Of a stretch of 64,000 bases of DNA, positions 13,501-28,500 are shown piece after piece (position 1 is the first letter of the stretch; the number at the start of each line of letters is the position of its first letter). A program made the position numbers and the translations under genes. The notes under the pieces were generated by a model. The model was not told where the DNA came from, made no database searches, and saw only the letters and a program-made list of their open reading frames with translations. This stretch comes from Hetaerina americana (taxonomy: Eukaryota > Arthropoda > Insecta > Odonata > Calopterygidae): the NCBI GenBank assembly GCA_022747635.1, contig JAKTNV010000018.1:1-64000 (forward strand). The letters run 5' to 3'.

Positions 13501-16500
13501 GGTGCAATAAAGATGGTCAAAACTCGAATTTGCATCATCGGAATTTCAATTTTCCCATTATTCATAACATTTTCATCATGCCTCATATGGATTTGCAAGA
13601 ATTTCAGAATGTAAAAATCATTCGCCTTAACCGGAATTTGATACGGATCCCTATATGTTCGGTTGAATCCTTTAGTCAGTTAAGCTATCGAGGTATCCTC
13701 TTAAGACACTGAAATTTTGGGGGCTTTAAAGTAACAAGATGTTGTGACAAAATATCCTATGTACAATGTCACAGGCAAATTTCCGAGTTTCAAATCCAAG
13801 CCAAGGGAAATGACTTTTACGCACTAAAATTGTTGCATTGAAATGCATATTAGCGGATGACTCCGTTAAAAGTTACTGCCGGGGCATCTCCCGCAGTTTC
13901 TTGGAATATGTCCCATATGATTTCCTATTCATGCCGTACTCCTTATTTATATGATTTCATTTTCAGCATTCAAGCTATTCGCATCACTATGAGCTGGATA
14001 TTAAAAAAAATTCACATTCTAAAACAGCTACACATGCACATCAGCATTTATGAAAAGTTTTTGACTTTGTTTCATATGTGTACTCCTGAAAAGTACGAGA
14101 GAGGGAGATTTTGAATATGGTGAAGCAGTTCAGAGCACCACTGGTAACAGAAATGTGAACTACTTGGACTTAACCTCAGTCAGCCAGGAAAACATTTGTG
14201 CAATGTAATGAATACATTGGATGACTAATGGTTAGCTGCATAATTTATGCATTGCAACAGGGATGCATAAAATAAGGAGACTACTCACATCGCACACAAG
14301 TTGAAATTATGAGGAATGGAAATGACTTCTGAACCAAACAAGAACAGAAGGGTGGAAAACACAAGAACTGGCCCATGGAAACTGGGATCATTTGCACTGC
14401 CTGCACGCAACAGATATAACAGAGTGCACTCCCGAATAATTGAATGCATTGAAACTTGCTTCATCACATCAAAAATACTCTGGATCAAAAAAAAATTATT
14501 TTCTTCGAAAAATGTTGGCACTAGTCATATTGAGAGGAGGCTCAGATGCTCTTGCATTAAGTGTGACTCAATTGCTTGTTAGGATTTATATTGTACCTGT
14601 TTGGCAATGGAAAGATGAGGAGAAAATAGAACATTTTCAATTGTGAAAATTCTCCTATTCCCGCTATTTGTATTTTCCTATATTTATCACTTCTTTTCCT
14701 GGAATCCCGAGAAGAGTGCAAACAACTGGTTTTACTGTATATGTAAAAGAGGCCAAATTCTGAACATTAAAAGCAAGACCTCAGGTTTCCCACCCACCAT
14801 AAGTTTTCTATGCTGTTCTACGAGGATGGTCCCAGAAGTACTCGGCCAGATCTGGGGATGATAGTAGTATTTAAACATATCACTGTATTAGAAATTACGC
14901 AATCTACAAAGCATATGTTTGAAGTTTGAAGATGCCACATTGTTTAGTATTTGTTTGTCAGCCATCAATAGTGAAGGTTTTCAGTGAATTTGTGAAAATG
15001 GAGAAAATTGGTCATCGTTATATGATATAATACTTTCATTTGAAAAACCTCAGCCCAACCCATATAAAAGCTGAACTGGATTCTACTCTGGGTGAGTTTG
15101 CTCCTTCGTTTACAACAGGAAAATATTGGGTAGCAGAGTTTAAACGAGGCCTTACGAGCTGTCAAGACGAGCATTGCATTGGTCGACCAAATGAGGTGAC
15201 GACTCCAGAAACGGGGAAGAAAATCCACAAAGAGATACTGGATGATCGTCCACTGAAAGTGCGCGAGCTAGCGCACTTTCATAGTAAACATTTCATAAAT
15301 TGCGGCATATTGCATATTAACTGAAAATTTGGACTTCAGAAAGCTCCGTATAATATGGGTGCCGCGTTTGCTCACACTCGAGCAAAACCAGTGTTACGAA
15401 GATGTTTCAATTGAGTGTTTAGCAAAGTTTCATAGCAACAATTCAGAATTTTAGCGCCATTTCACAGCTATGGATGAAATATGGGTACATTACTTCACAC
15501 CCGCGAAAAAAGATCAATCTAAACAATGTGTTCGGGAGGGTTTCCAAAGAAGGCGAAGACCGTTTCATCTGCAGGCAAGGTCATGGCGCCGGTTTTTTGG
15601 GATGCGCGTGGGATGAATTTCATTATTTATCTTGAAAAAGGAAAAAATATCAATGACAAGTATCATGCAAACTTATTGCAACGTTTGAGGGAAGACATCA
15701 AGCTGAGAAGAAAGTGTTGTTTCATCAAGACAATGCACCAGCTCACAAATCCGTTATTGCAATCGCCAAAATTCATGATTTAAAGCTTAAAATGCTACCT
15801 CATGCACCCTATTCGCCATGTTTAGCCACCTCGAATTATTATTTTCTCTTCGCAAACTTGAAAAAACGGCTCGGTGGTCAAAGATTTTCCAACTGTAAAG
15901 AAGTGATGTCGGCAGTTAATGGCTATTTTGAGGAGCAAGATATTTCTTATTATGAATAGGGTCTCGAACTTATTGAACATTGCTGGGAACAGTGTATGGA
16001 GTTGAAAGGAGATTACGTTGAAAAATAAATACATTTTTTTTTCAAAATATTTGTGTTTTCTTTGTTGGGTCGGGTACTTCGGGGATTACCCTCGTATCTA
16101 GCAGAATTTCCAGTTCAACAGATTCAGGCTTGAGGTCGTGGAAGTTCATCATAATGAAATAAGGACAATTTGCACTTTTCCACAGTTTATTTAATGTACG
16201 ACGCGTTTCAACTCACATAGTCATCATCAGGTACGCGTCGTACGTTAAATAAACTGTGGAAAAGTGCAAATTGTCCTTATTTCATTAGAATTTCCAGTGT
16301 TTGCTTGATTAAAATTTGTTTTTATTTCTTTCAACCTTTTTTAAAGCAATATTAACTGACATTAAAATAAAAAGGATATATAAATAAGGTCAGCCATTAT
16401 TTTAACTACCGTATCTCCATTTGATACACTTTTGTGGCATCAAATGTGCTTGAAAAACAGCCTGAATCTTGTGGGTATTAAAAGGGTATCATATGAAAAG

Positions 16501-19500
16501 CCATTCGCCAGAAAAATAAGTATCTTTTGCCGACATTAGGCATAGAATATGGTTGCCTTTATTATAAGTTTGGATATTCCTTTGAAGGACTTCCTAAAAA
16601 AAATTCACAAATAAATCCCCTCAGATGTCACCCCTCTGCCTGTACATCACCTATCTCCTCATAAACTCAGAGTAAAGTAAAGATTAAGTAAAACAAACTT
16701 TGTGTTCACTCGCTCTTAAATTTCTAAAGCTTGAGGAACACATGTGAAGAACTGGAGAATAATTTGCAAGAAGAATGGTATTACTGTAACAACAAAAATT
16801 ATTTTAATTGAACTGAGAAAATTAGCAACATGCACATATACTACCTTGATCAAAAAGTTCCCGGAATAACCACCGTGTGGCGCTCCCATCGTTCCGATTT
16901 GAGTTCTGTTTTTTTTGTTAAATTGGTACATCTGTTGTTGATATTCCCTTTAAATCTTAGTGTCATAACTTGACATTTGCAAAAGTTACGGTCGGTTTTC
17001 GGTATGTCCATCAGTGCTTCCTGCGATTTTTCCATTACTTCCTCTCGGCTGCTAAAACGCGTTCCCCGTAATGGTTTTTTAACTCGATTGAACAGAAAGA
17101 AGTCACAGGGAGCCAAATCAGGTGAATTCGGTGGCTGTTGGATGGTATTTGTTGCATTTTTCGTCAAAAAATTACGAATAATGATAGCACTGTGCGACGG
17201 TGCGTTATCATGGTGCAAAATCCACGAGTTTTCTGCCCACATTTCTGGTCTCTTTCGGCGAATTGCTTCACGCAAACGTCTCATAACGCCCAAATAATAC
17301 TCTTTGTTTACTGTCTGGCCTTCTGGCAAAAATTCATGATGCACTACACCGTTGTAATCCATGAAAACCGTCAGCATTGCCTTCTTTTTTGACTGAAAAC
17401 GACGTGTTTTTTTAGGTCTCGGCTCATTTGGTGAACGCCATTCACTTGCCTGATGTCTGGATTGCGTGTCGTACTCATAAACCCACGTCTCGTCTCCAGT
17501 AATGACCCTTTTGATGAATGTGGGATCGGATTCAGCCTCGCAAATCATGTCTTTTGCGACGTCAACACGGTCTCTTTTTTGCATGAAATTGAGGTCTTTT
17601 TGCTGCTACACGACGGAAACCCAAATCATTAACCACAATGTCTTGGGCGGATCCATAGGCAATGTTCAAGTCCTCCGCTATTTCTCTGATGGTTAATTTG
17701 CGGTTATTGACCAACATTTCTTTTACTTTATCAATTTTTTCACCGACTTTCGATGTCGATGGTCTGCCACTGCGTTCATCATCTTCGATTGACTCACGAC
17801 CACTTCTGAACCGCTCGTGCCACTGGTAAACGACCGTTTTTTTTAGAGAATCGTTGCCGAAACACTTTTCCAACATTTCCAATGTCCGTGCGCCACTAAA
17901 TCCGTTTTTTACGCAAAATTTAATACAAGTTCGTTGTTGCAAATTTAAATCCATTTCTGAAATTGTAAAAAATCGCCAACACACACAGAGATAGATGTAC
18001 TCTTGGCTACGTAACTTTTGCAAATGTCAAACTATGACACTAAGATTTAAAGGGAATATCAACAACAGATGTACCAATTTAACAAAAAAAACAGAACTCA
18101 AATCGGAACGATGGGAGCGCCACACGGTGGTTATTCCGGGAACTTTTTGATCAAGGTAGTATCAACAATTTTTCAGGGACGTCATGGGGGAGAGACTCAT
18201 GAATGGTGTGTACATATGTACCAGATGTACATGGTGCGGCCCTAAGTCCAGACAAACACGTGCTTCCTTGAATGAGATATCCTCGCCGGGTTAGCAAAAC
18301 CCTCCCCAGACTTATCTGCAGCATTATACTTAGCCACAATTTCATAAAATACAGTTGATCTGGAGTACCAGAAGAATCGAACTATTTCGAAATATAACGT
18401 CCAGCGCAAACACTCTTGATAATAGCAGCTCTTCGATTGTACTCCATACTTGTACGTAACATCTCGGCCATTTTTGATGTTATGACTGTTTACTAGATGC
18501 CTATAGCTTTCTAGAATGCAAATTTTGACCTACAGTGGAACTACGATGTGGCGGGAAATTCAAATTGAAATTGGTCCAGATATTAGCACCGCACCCAGTA
18601 CAATGGTAAAAACATTGCCAATTTAATATGGTTATAAGGCACCAGCTCATGACGTCACACTGATAGGAAGAATGAAACAGTCATTGATTTCAAGGGTTTG
18701 TGATTGGTTTGAAAAGTCCTGGCGGAAAGTTAAAAGCAAGACCATCAGGCAATGTGTCTTTTTTAATATGCACTAGATGGAAGTGAAGAAGACATTGTGT
18801 ATGAGGAAAGTGAAAACAAACTTTGGAAATGATTTAGCAGCACTGATGACAAATTCCTGGGATTCTATTCGGAAGAAACGTTGATTTACATGTTAATTTT
18901 TCAATGAAAAAATTCAATTATCTTTGAATTATGTGTTAACGTCAAATCAAATTCGATCCTATTCTGCCTGATTCAAATATTTTTCCAAAATTATGACATG
19001 AAAAATCACAGTAATTCTTATGGTGTGTGGAAATACTATAATAAAAAGAAACTTTGGAAACCTGACAACTTCCCCTAGGAAAAACATTTTGCACAGTTTA
19101 GGTTACCTATGCTGGCAGATTACCAACTAACATTATATTAGTTGGTAATCATTATCTCTCGATTATCATTTTTAACTTTAATTCCCATTAACAATTCTGA
19201 TATTTCAGCAAAAACTAATTTTAGTGTACCATTACACATAATATAGACAAAAACTTTAAGAGCTCGTACTGAAAGCTGGGGAAAACATGATAAAAATGTA
19301 GAAAGAAATTTCTGTGGGTCAGTGAGACCCTCCTGGGGGAATGAAGTGCGCAGTCATGAGATGAGACAGTAGAACAACTGTGAGGCCATTTGTTACTGGC
19401 AAGAGGCCTCACAGTGATTCACAGAGATCACCTAGAATACCCGTACAAAATATTCAGATTGTTCCTTTGAAAACAGAACCACTCTCATTGAGCACCACCA

Positions 19501-22500
19501 TAGCAGCATTCCTAATTAATGCGAGTGAACAATTATACCGAGATGAAATCACAACGAGGCGATCCATTACCTGTAGAATGCACAAAACTAGATTCAGTAA
19601 TCACAGCAACTTCTTCTTCTAGTCCACTGGGCAACCCCATTACAATGTAGGAATTTCTTAAATCTGGAATGAAAAACACAAAATATCAACATTTGCATGC
19701 ACTGAGCGTCCTCTCATGACGTGACAGGGAAACAACCTTGGGAGACTGTTAAACATATTTGCAGGGCTGATATTCAGAGGAATATAATTTAAAAATTAAA
19801 AAAAAGCAAGGAAGCACACCTCATTTCACTTTTGGAGAAAAACAACTTCAAACAAAGAAGAAAGTCCTGGAATCAGAAATTAATGCATCGATGTTCACTC
19901 TAGCTCCAAAGCCCGTCGTCAAATAGCTGACTTAAAAAGAATATGCAGTCATAGGCCAGCCATAAATGTAATTTGGTACGTAATTTATGAACACAAAATA
20001 ATAACTGGCAAACAAATACTGAAGTGAGAATTCCTTGATTCAGGAACTATGAAGAGCAAGTCAAACCTCACGGCATAAACACCAAGAGTTGGGATATTGC
20101 CAATAAATTGAGTTGAAACTCTGAGGGAAAACAACTACCAATCCTGCTATCCTAATTGCAATTCAAAGTGTCAAAACAAGACCAATTTCATGACATTCAC
20201 AGTGGTAAATAAAAACATTTTTTTTGGCTTAGTCTATCCATTAAAATTGAATAAAATAATTTCTAAGACTTCTTGTGAAGGTTTCCATGGAGTGTAGATA
20301 TTGAAGATCTAAGTCTTCTGGGATTTACTTTCCATGTTGGTCCATATTTCGGGGAGAAAAGTTTCACTGGCGTTGCCATCACCGACTACTGACCTGAAGA
20401 TGCCAACTGTAACGCCAGCAAAACTGTCGCCCCAGAAATATGGACCAACACGGAATATAAATCCCGGTAGAGTTAGATCTTCGCTTTCTCGACTGATTCA
20501 TACATTGAGCTCACCAACTTGAAGTCCCAACAGATCCCTCAAAAAAGACAATAAACTTTGAGATGTTAGTTTTACCTACAGTTAAATTCCAGCTTCTGCT
20601 CAATGGAATCTGTTCACTAAGAAAATATTACCCAAATATACTGAAGTAATTGGAAACTAAACCCTCCAGGTGAAACGGTACCACATTTTTCAAATCTAAA
20701 ACTCAGCTAACAAGATCTGTAAACATTAGATAGTAAACACAATTTTAAAAACTAATTCTTGGGCATTGTTCAAGTCATGGGCACTGTAAGAGATTTCTTG
20801 TCATCATCATCATTTTAAAATAACCTGGTGACTTAAGAGGCCGAACCAAATTAACTGCCGAGAGTGGAAAAGCTAGCATTGGGGTTTTGCATGGACCAAT
20901 TAGGAAGCATTTTAGGCAAGGTCCAAACTCTCAAAAATTCAGTTGTTCCCAGGCATCTATCATTTTCACTTGGCGTGTTATGTTGCCAAAACCCCGTTGT
21001 CTCAATTTAGTAACGTGTTTTCTTATGTTTCATCCTTCTTTTTCCTGTCTCACGTTCTTCCCCATGTTCTCATCTGAATTCTTCCCTTCTCCTGTTCTTC
21101 CCATTCCTCTCATCACCTTTCTTTAACCTTTCTTCTCTCCCCCATTACCTTCATCATCTCCATTCACTTCGTCCTCTCCTCATTAGGTTATTTCTTGGAC
21201 AGTTCTTATCAAGGATCTTCGAAGAAATTCATTGAGAAAAATTGACGAGAGAGCGCACCTTTGTGTGCCCTTCCATGACAAATCAACCATGTTATTGAAA
21301 AGTAAGATCATCATATTTCCTTATGATCGCATTTTCAGAGGAGCTTAACACTCAAGTTTTCAAACGTCCACAGGGAAATCGATGAAATTTCTCCAGCCAA
21401 CTCTATAGCACAGAAGACTAATGTCAATTCCCAAGGTCAGCACCTTACGTGCGAGTAATGGCAACTAACACCCTCATCATTGTTTTGCCAAAGTGGCATC
21501 AGCCTGTCAATTGTAGTCAATTCTTCGTGTTATCCACAGCTATGCTCGCTCATGGAATTTCCACGGAATGATAACAAAGTATATTATCAAGAAGTGGACT
21601 CTGTTATTGTTTTCAATCAAAATACAATGCACAGGACCGCGTTGAGTTTAAACTGTGGGTCATGGCAGCACTCCCCTGCCTCTCGTTGGCGGGGTGACCC
21701 GATTGGTTCAAGTATGCACCAACTAGGCCAGTCACACAGATGTTTTAAAATGATAACAAAAGTTTCAGGGCAAGCAATCTAGGATCGATTCAAAAACTGC
21801 ATTAAAATTTGAGGATTCAAGAGAAGTGGAGAGACACACCGTGGGAGGAGGAGGATCCATTCCCTTCGACCACTTCGGATGACATTCCCAATTCGTCCAC
21901 TGAGTTGGTCATCAGCATCATTGGGTGTCCATCTCCCAAAACTGAAAGGGAAAATGAATAAATCATGTGAATTCAAATGCGACACTTCCATAAGTAAACA
22001 TAAAACCAGGTCTCTAGATCATACAAAAATACACTCCACATCAAAGTTTTAACAAGCCTTTTCTCAACATCCTTACTTAATGTCTCAAGTCATCAATTCC
22101 CTCCTCCATGGGAAAGCTTCTCGCAAGCCCAATGTAACTCTTCTCTTTACGTCCCTACCACACACTTTGACCATTTTGGGCCAAAATACTCCCGAGATAT
22201 GTAAACTGTTCCACCAGTTCCAGTTTATGAACTCCAATTTAACCGTTTAACTTAGCTTTTCTCATTCTTAAGAAACCACCAAACTTTTTTCCATCTACAC
22301 CGATTCTCATCCCACCTCTACTGCACCCAATTCACACAGCAGTGCTTGCAACCCCTTTGCTGACTGACCAACTAGATCCTGGTCATCAGCAAACTTAATT
22401 GATTTTATCGATTGTCCACCAACTTTCAGTCCCATCTCCATTTCTCCCCATTATGCCTCTTTAATCATTTCCTCCATGTATACATGCTGGAAAGTATGTC

Positions 22501-25500
22501 AATAATGGACAACCCCTTCTCCTTCTTTCGGTCTCCTTCCAACACTGCCTCCTCTGTCCATCTACCACTTGCACCTGAATCGTCTGAGACATGTTCCTAC
22601 CAATCTGCCATGGCATTATGTGTGCCTCTCCCCTTCCTCAAACCAAAGTGATCAACTCATAAGAAGTCATTTACCCTGATCTTCATCCTCTTATACATGA
22701 TCGCACTTACGCTGTTTGCGAAAACAAGCCTATTGTTCTATAGCCATTATATATGGTCGACCACCTTTCCCTGTTTATGATGGAAACTAACACTGATGGG
22801 AAAAAATCTCTCAGCCAAAGTCCTCCTTAATAAATAACCTTTTCCTGGTACGATATTGATGCACATTGAGACTCCAGTTTCAAAGGAATCAAGGTTTCTT
22901 TAATACAATAAAAAGGACATTCATAAATGTAAGGGCTAACCAGAGTTTTGATGCTATGTTGATTGGTTTTGACTGTTCCCCACACAAGGAATTTAAAATA
23001 CAAGGTGTTTCCGGAAAGTATTGAATGCAGATATTGTTACAAAAGTTTGATATTCTTTGAAGTAATTCCCTTGGGCATACACACACTTTTTCCAGCAACT
23101 CTGTCATGAGCAGTGCGCTTCCTGGAAGACTTCAATGGGGACCTCGGCAAGGGCCCTCATCACCGCAGGTTGGATGGCTTCAATCAACCCAAAATGGATT
23201 CCTTTCAAGTCAAGAACCATCCTGAAAAGAGACGGTCTTGATCCTCAGGAAGAGAAAGAAGTCAGCCAGAGCCATGCGCGGACTGGAGGGGGGTTGGGAT
23301 AGCATTGACAAGTTGTGCTTTGCCTGGTAATCATGGATGCGCATGGCGGTGTGGCATTGTCATGGTGGAGCTTCTGGGCACTGGTGATCTCCTTTCTAAC
23401 TCGGACGATACATTTTCAGTCAGTCTTCCCAGCTTCCTCATGTCCAATTTATCGGTCATCAGTTCGCTTACAATTGTCTTGGGAATTTTGAGTTTTTTCA
23501 ATCATTCAGGCACTCAACTGACAGTCGGAATTTAACCGATCTCACACACGGGCCAAATTGTCACTGGTCGTGCTGTTTGACGATCATCCAGGGCGGGATC
23601 TGTTGGTCACCTCTTGCCGGCCATCCTTAAATGCTATGATAAAGCACTTTTGCCATAAACTTGTACAATCAATTTATTGGTCTCCACAAGAGATTTGTTC
23701 AGTTTCGAACAAAACTTTTATTGTGTAACTTTCCTTGAGTGACGATTCCATCGAATTTTGGGACACAGGCATTAAACAGGGGTACACAGAGACAGCAATC
23801 CTGACATCCCAAATGCGCCAAGCAGACTGGCGAAGGCATCGCTTCGAAGCTGAGAGAGCCCTCCCCACCTGACCTAATCAATTTGAATGCTCTGTTTTAA
23901 GTACCAGGACAAAAAAAATTGCATTACTTTCCGGACACACTTTGTAATCCCTACAACTTTCTTTCATTGAATGAACAAGTCTTTAATTCCCAAGGTATGA
24001 CCCTGGAGTTCAGAAACACAACTAAGATGTCAGTGGAAAAATGCAAAATAAATACCCTTCAAATAGTCTCTTGGAATTGCTAGCATATCACAAAAATTGT
24101 CTTGGACAGTTTTATAAGGTTAGCAGATAGAAGGTCTGTTCAAAAAGTACCCCAACTTTTGTATTTTTCAAAAATTATTCATTTATTCATGAATATCTAT
24201 TTTGTCCCCTTCAAAGTAATCCCCATTTTATATTATATACTTGCGCCAATGTTTTTTGCGATCCTCGAAGCAATTCTAAAATTTTTTTGTGATCTTGCCC
24301 AGCTCCTCCTTTGATGCAGTTTTTATCTCGTCAATCGTAGGGTGGCATCGTCCTTTCATGGGCCTCTTTAGTTTCAGGAACAAGAAAAAGTGACTGGGGA
24401 CCAGATCTGGGGAATACGGTGGCTGCAGCATCATAAGTGTGTCCTTTTTTGGCCTAAAACTCACACACAAATAACGATGTGTGAGCAGGGGCATTGTCAT
24501 GGTGCAAAAGCCAATTTTTGTTCTTCTACAAATCCAGGCATTTGTGGCGGATTGCTTTGTGCAAATTGCACATCACTTGCAGATGATATTCCTTAATAAC
24601 CGTTATACTCTGTGGCAAGAACTCATGATGAACCACGCCCCTTCAATAGAAGAAAACTGTAAGCAAAACTTTCACATTTGACCGAACTTGGTGCACTTTC
24701 TTCAGTCTTGGCTCATGCGACAGCTTCCGTTGGGATGATTGAGCTTTAGTTTCCACGTCATAACAATAAGCCCATGATTCGTCACCAGTTATGACCTTCT
24801 GAAGCAAATTTTGGTCATCGCGGATGGTCATTAGCAATGTTAATGCGTGGCTGTTTTTGGTCGCAATTGAGCAATTTTGGTACGAATTTTACGGTGACCC
24901 GTGTCATGCCAAATCATTGGCAAAAATCAAATGGCACGAGCTAATCGATATGTTTGTGTCCTCAGCCACTTCTCTCAGCAACGTTGATTCGATCCGATGG
25001 CCAATACCATTTTCTTCACTTCATCAATTTTTTTGTCTGTTGTCGACTTGCTCGGACGTCCGGTACGCTCTTCGTCCTTCACATCTTCTCGGCCAACTGA
25101 GAACATTTAGTACCACCGATAAATGTAGCTTCAGTCCAAGGTAGCTTCTCCATATGCCACTGTCAACATTCGGAATGCATCCGCACATTTGATTTCGTTT
25201 TTTGCACAAAATTTGATACAGATTCTTTGATCCATTTTTTGGAACAGGCAAAAATCGAAGAAAAGCCAAAACGCGTCGAAGCAAAACAGCTGTCCACAAT
25301 TAACAGAATATTCAAAATGGCCGAACTTTTCGGCATAAATTGAGAGACATAAGTACCAACATAACGCTACAAAAAAAATTGAAAATCATTGGTATGTAAC
25401 TTGCGGAAATTCAAAATTCACGATACTTTTTAACAGACCTCGTGTGTGCAAGTGTCATTGTAGTTAGCTGTCAAGAAGCTTCATGCTGAAAGAATGGAAA

Positions 25501-28500
25501 GTTTATGGTTTTATTCGCCAAATTTCTACATCATGCTTATGGCCTCAATTATTTCTCACTTTAAGTTAACTTTACAATCTTCACTTTAGAACAATGTATC
25601 AAGAGGAAATGAGATTGTTTCGGAGCTTACACTTGAGGGAAAGAGATAAAACCTATTGTTCCCATTCCATAGTAATACGTTTTAATAATTCGGCAACAAT
25701 TTTTAAGGAATTTATGCTTCGGAAGAGATCAGTAAGAGATCCAGTTGAAATCATAAATGTGATGAGCACCAACTCACCTTAAATTTAATTATTTCAATTG
25801 CTATCTCTCAACTGAGTATCCTGCTTTGGCATGTTTCCATTTCTATTACACACACTCATTGTTTGATGTGCTCCGCAAAAACCAAAAAAATATAGCAGTC
25901 CCGGGTACTGCCAACAGGAGTGAAAACTTGATCCGAGTATATGACCCAGCTACTTTTGGGTTGAATTGATATATAGATTGAAACTCAATTCTCTCGACTA
26001 TTCCATCAGCCCTGTCACAGTTGCCCTTTTCAAACGATTTCTCAACATCATGGAAAATTATATATATATTCAGACACACACACATACGTGCAGCTGCAAT
26101 CGCATGGGCAGCAGCGTACACGCGCATAACCTGGCGTAAGCATAAGTGAGGGGGTCATCGCCAGAGTTGCACTGGGATGCGGGGCAGTATGGACACGGCT
26201 TTGAAACCCCCATCTTTTATGTCATGTTATATGCGCAAAATATACAAAACAATAATAATAACAGGCGGGGAAACCTGATGATTTCTAGTATTTGTTGATA
26301 TAGTTGACACGAGTGTTGCCACCGTCGGCGTCTTTAAGAAGGATGAGCTGCATCTCTTTTATTGTAAGAGTTAGCGCTTTTCTGATCACAAATTTGAAGG
26401 GAAAGTGGGGGGGACAAACAACCCCTACCTTACAAGTTAACACCATCGAAGGCGGAATAGGTGGGGGTTTGAAAACAATAACATTGCAAGGGAACCCATG
26501 TGAATGTCAATTAGATGCACAACAATAATAACCAGCTGCGCTATGGGACATCACACTGCCGAGTCTTGCATCGCGCAGATCTCAACAAATCACCCCCCAT
26601 CTAGAAAAGCCGGACCTCGCATGAGAAGTTTTCACTTAGAAAAACCAAGACTCAATGAATTTTAATTCCTCCTTGAGTGGTGCCGACCAAGGGGACTCAC
26701 CAAGAACGTGTGCCTTCAGCAGGTGCTGCCGTAGGCTGGACTTGTTCACATACTTTCGGTTGCATCCCTCAACCGGGCACTGCCACAGTGACTGCTTCTC
26801 TTTCTCCACGGCGACAGACGGAACCTGACTGCTGGCCACGTCAGCGTTGCTGCTGGGTGCGTTTGAGCTGTTCAGGCCGCCTTTATGCTTCTTCAGGTGA
26901 ACATATAAGCTGCTCTTGGCTGTGAACTTCACCTTACAATCTGGGGAGAAGGGCATCAAGCGAGCATTGGATTACTTCACACTTAATGGGCAACAAGGTA
27001 GGCATCAATTTTGTACTCATTCTCTGCTAGGTTTATAAAATGACTCAAACTGATCTCCCAGATGCAGATTCACCAATGGATTCATACAAAAGAGGTGTGA
27101 GAGACTTGCATGTGTGACAATATGTCGCGCATGAAAGTAGTGGGTTATTTATTTATTTACTTACAGGAATAACCCTTCCACACAAAAAAGGCAAAAACAT
27201 ATTGTTTCCACAATTATGAAAAAAAACATACACAAACAAGTACAAATTACATAAAGTTATACCATCATTACTGAGAATTAAAATATAATTTAAAATTAAA
27301 GAAGAATTTTGATTTGCAATGCATGAAAGACATTTCCTGATGATATACAGGTATGCAAACACACCTAGTTAGGTTAATTAATGTAGACAAAATATCAATA
27401 GTAAGTAATATTCCAAATTTAAAAATGGAAACAGAATGTCAGAAATATAGTATTTGTTGCAGGCCAGAATGATGGTACAAAATGATATATGTTAATAGCA
27501 GTTATTAATACTTTGTGGTATCGACATAGAAAATTTTCCCGATGGGCAATAGGAACAACTTATTGGCATGTACAGATATCCACGCAGCAATAATTAGTAT
27601 TCTATAATTCTTTGGATAATTATTGATAATATTCTTGTGAGGGATCCTGGTGAGATAGAAAAAAGAGCAATTTGATCACAACAGTTGGCATCCCTCATAA
27701 TCTGGCTTATAGGCGAGTAGTAAGTGTGCTTTTGGGCATGATATCTAATTCGGAAGAGAGTTTCATACCTCGTGTTATATGAAGGCACTCGGAAAGCTAT
27801 AGCCCTTAGGAGTTGTACGGAATCAATCTTGTAGTGCAGTAATTTATTAAATAAAAGATTAAAAGTTAATGCCAATCTTAATTTTTCACTTTCAACAAAT
27901 GTCATTGCGACATTTATTTTAAATATCCCTTTGATGAAAAATCATTCAAATTTTTCTCAAATTATATTTTAAAACGAGAAAAATTACATAAATTTTTCCT
28001 GATATAGCCAGCCATTTACCTAACACTCACAATAGGAGGACCAGGTCCATGAATGACCAATCCCACTGAAATTTGGACATTTGATTCTCCATAGCTCTCT
28101 GAAAACAAAAATAATCAGTTTTGGGCAGTCAAAATTTAACTAATTAATTGTTTCAATGTTGCCAACAGTGTCTTCCCTCAGCTGCCACAGTAGATTTCAA
28201 GGGTATCAATGCTTTGGCTGCCAGTTCAATGCCAATCCGCAACTAATTTTGCCAGCTTTGTAATGTTTTAATACTTGCTAATTTTGTTTTCAAGCATTAA
28301 GAATATTATTGTTGGCTTAAGCATTCTTTTAATTTTTCCATCTATTGCATGGTAAGTTTTGGCTTCATGGCATCATTTCTTTTTAAATTTTATCACATTT
28401 TTTTCATTTAATTTCTTGAGATGTTAAAAAGTTACTTAATTTTATTTTCATTCTGGCATTTACTAGGGAGATATGTACATTAATAACAATCAAAACATTA

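Noticed and set aside
16200..16246. Functional hammerhead ribozyme
   Set aside because: The core and two helices are present, but helix I has no room between the UA and CTGATGA, so I report only a hammerhead-like motif.
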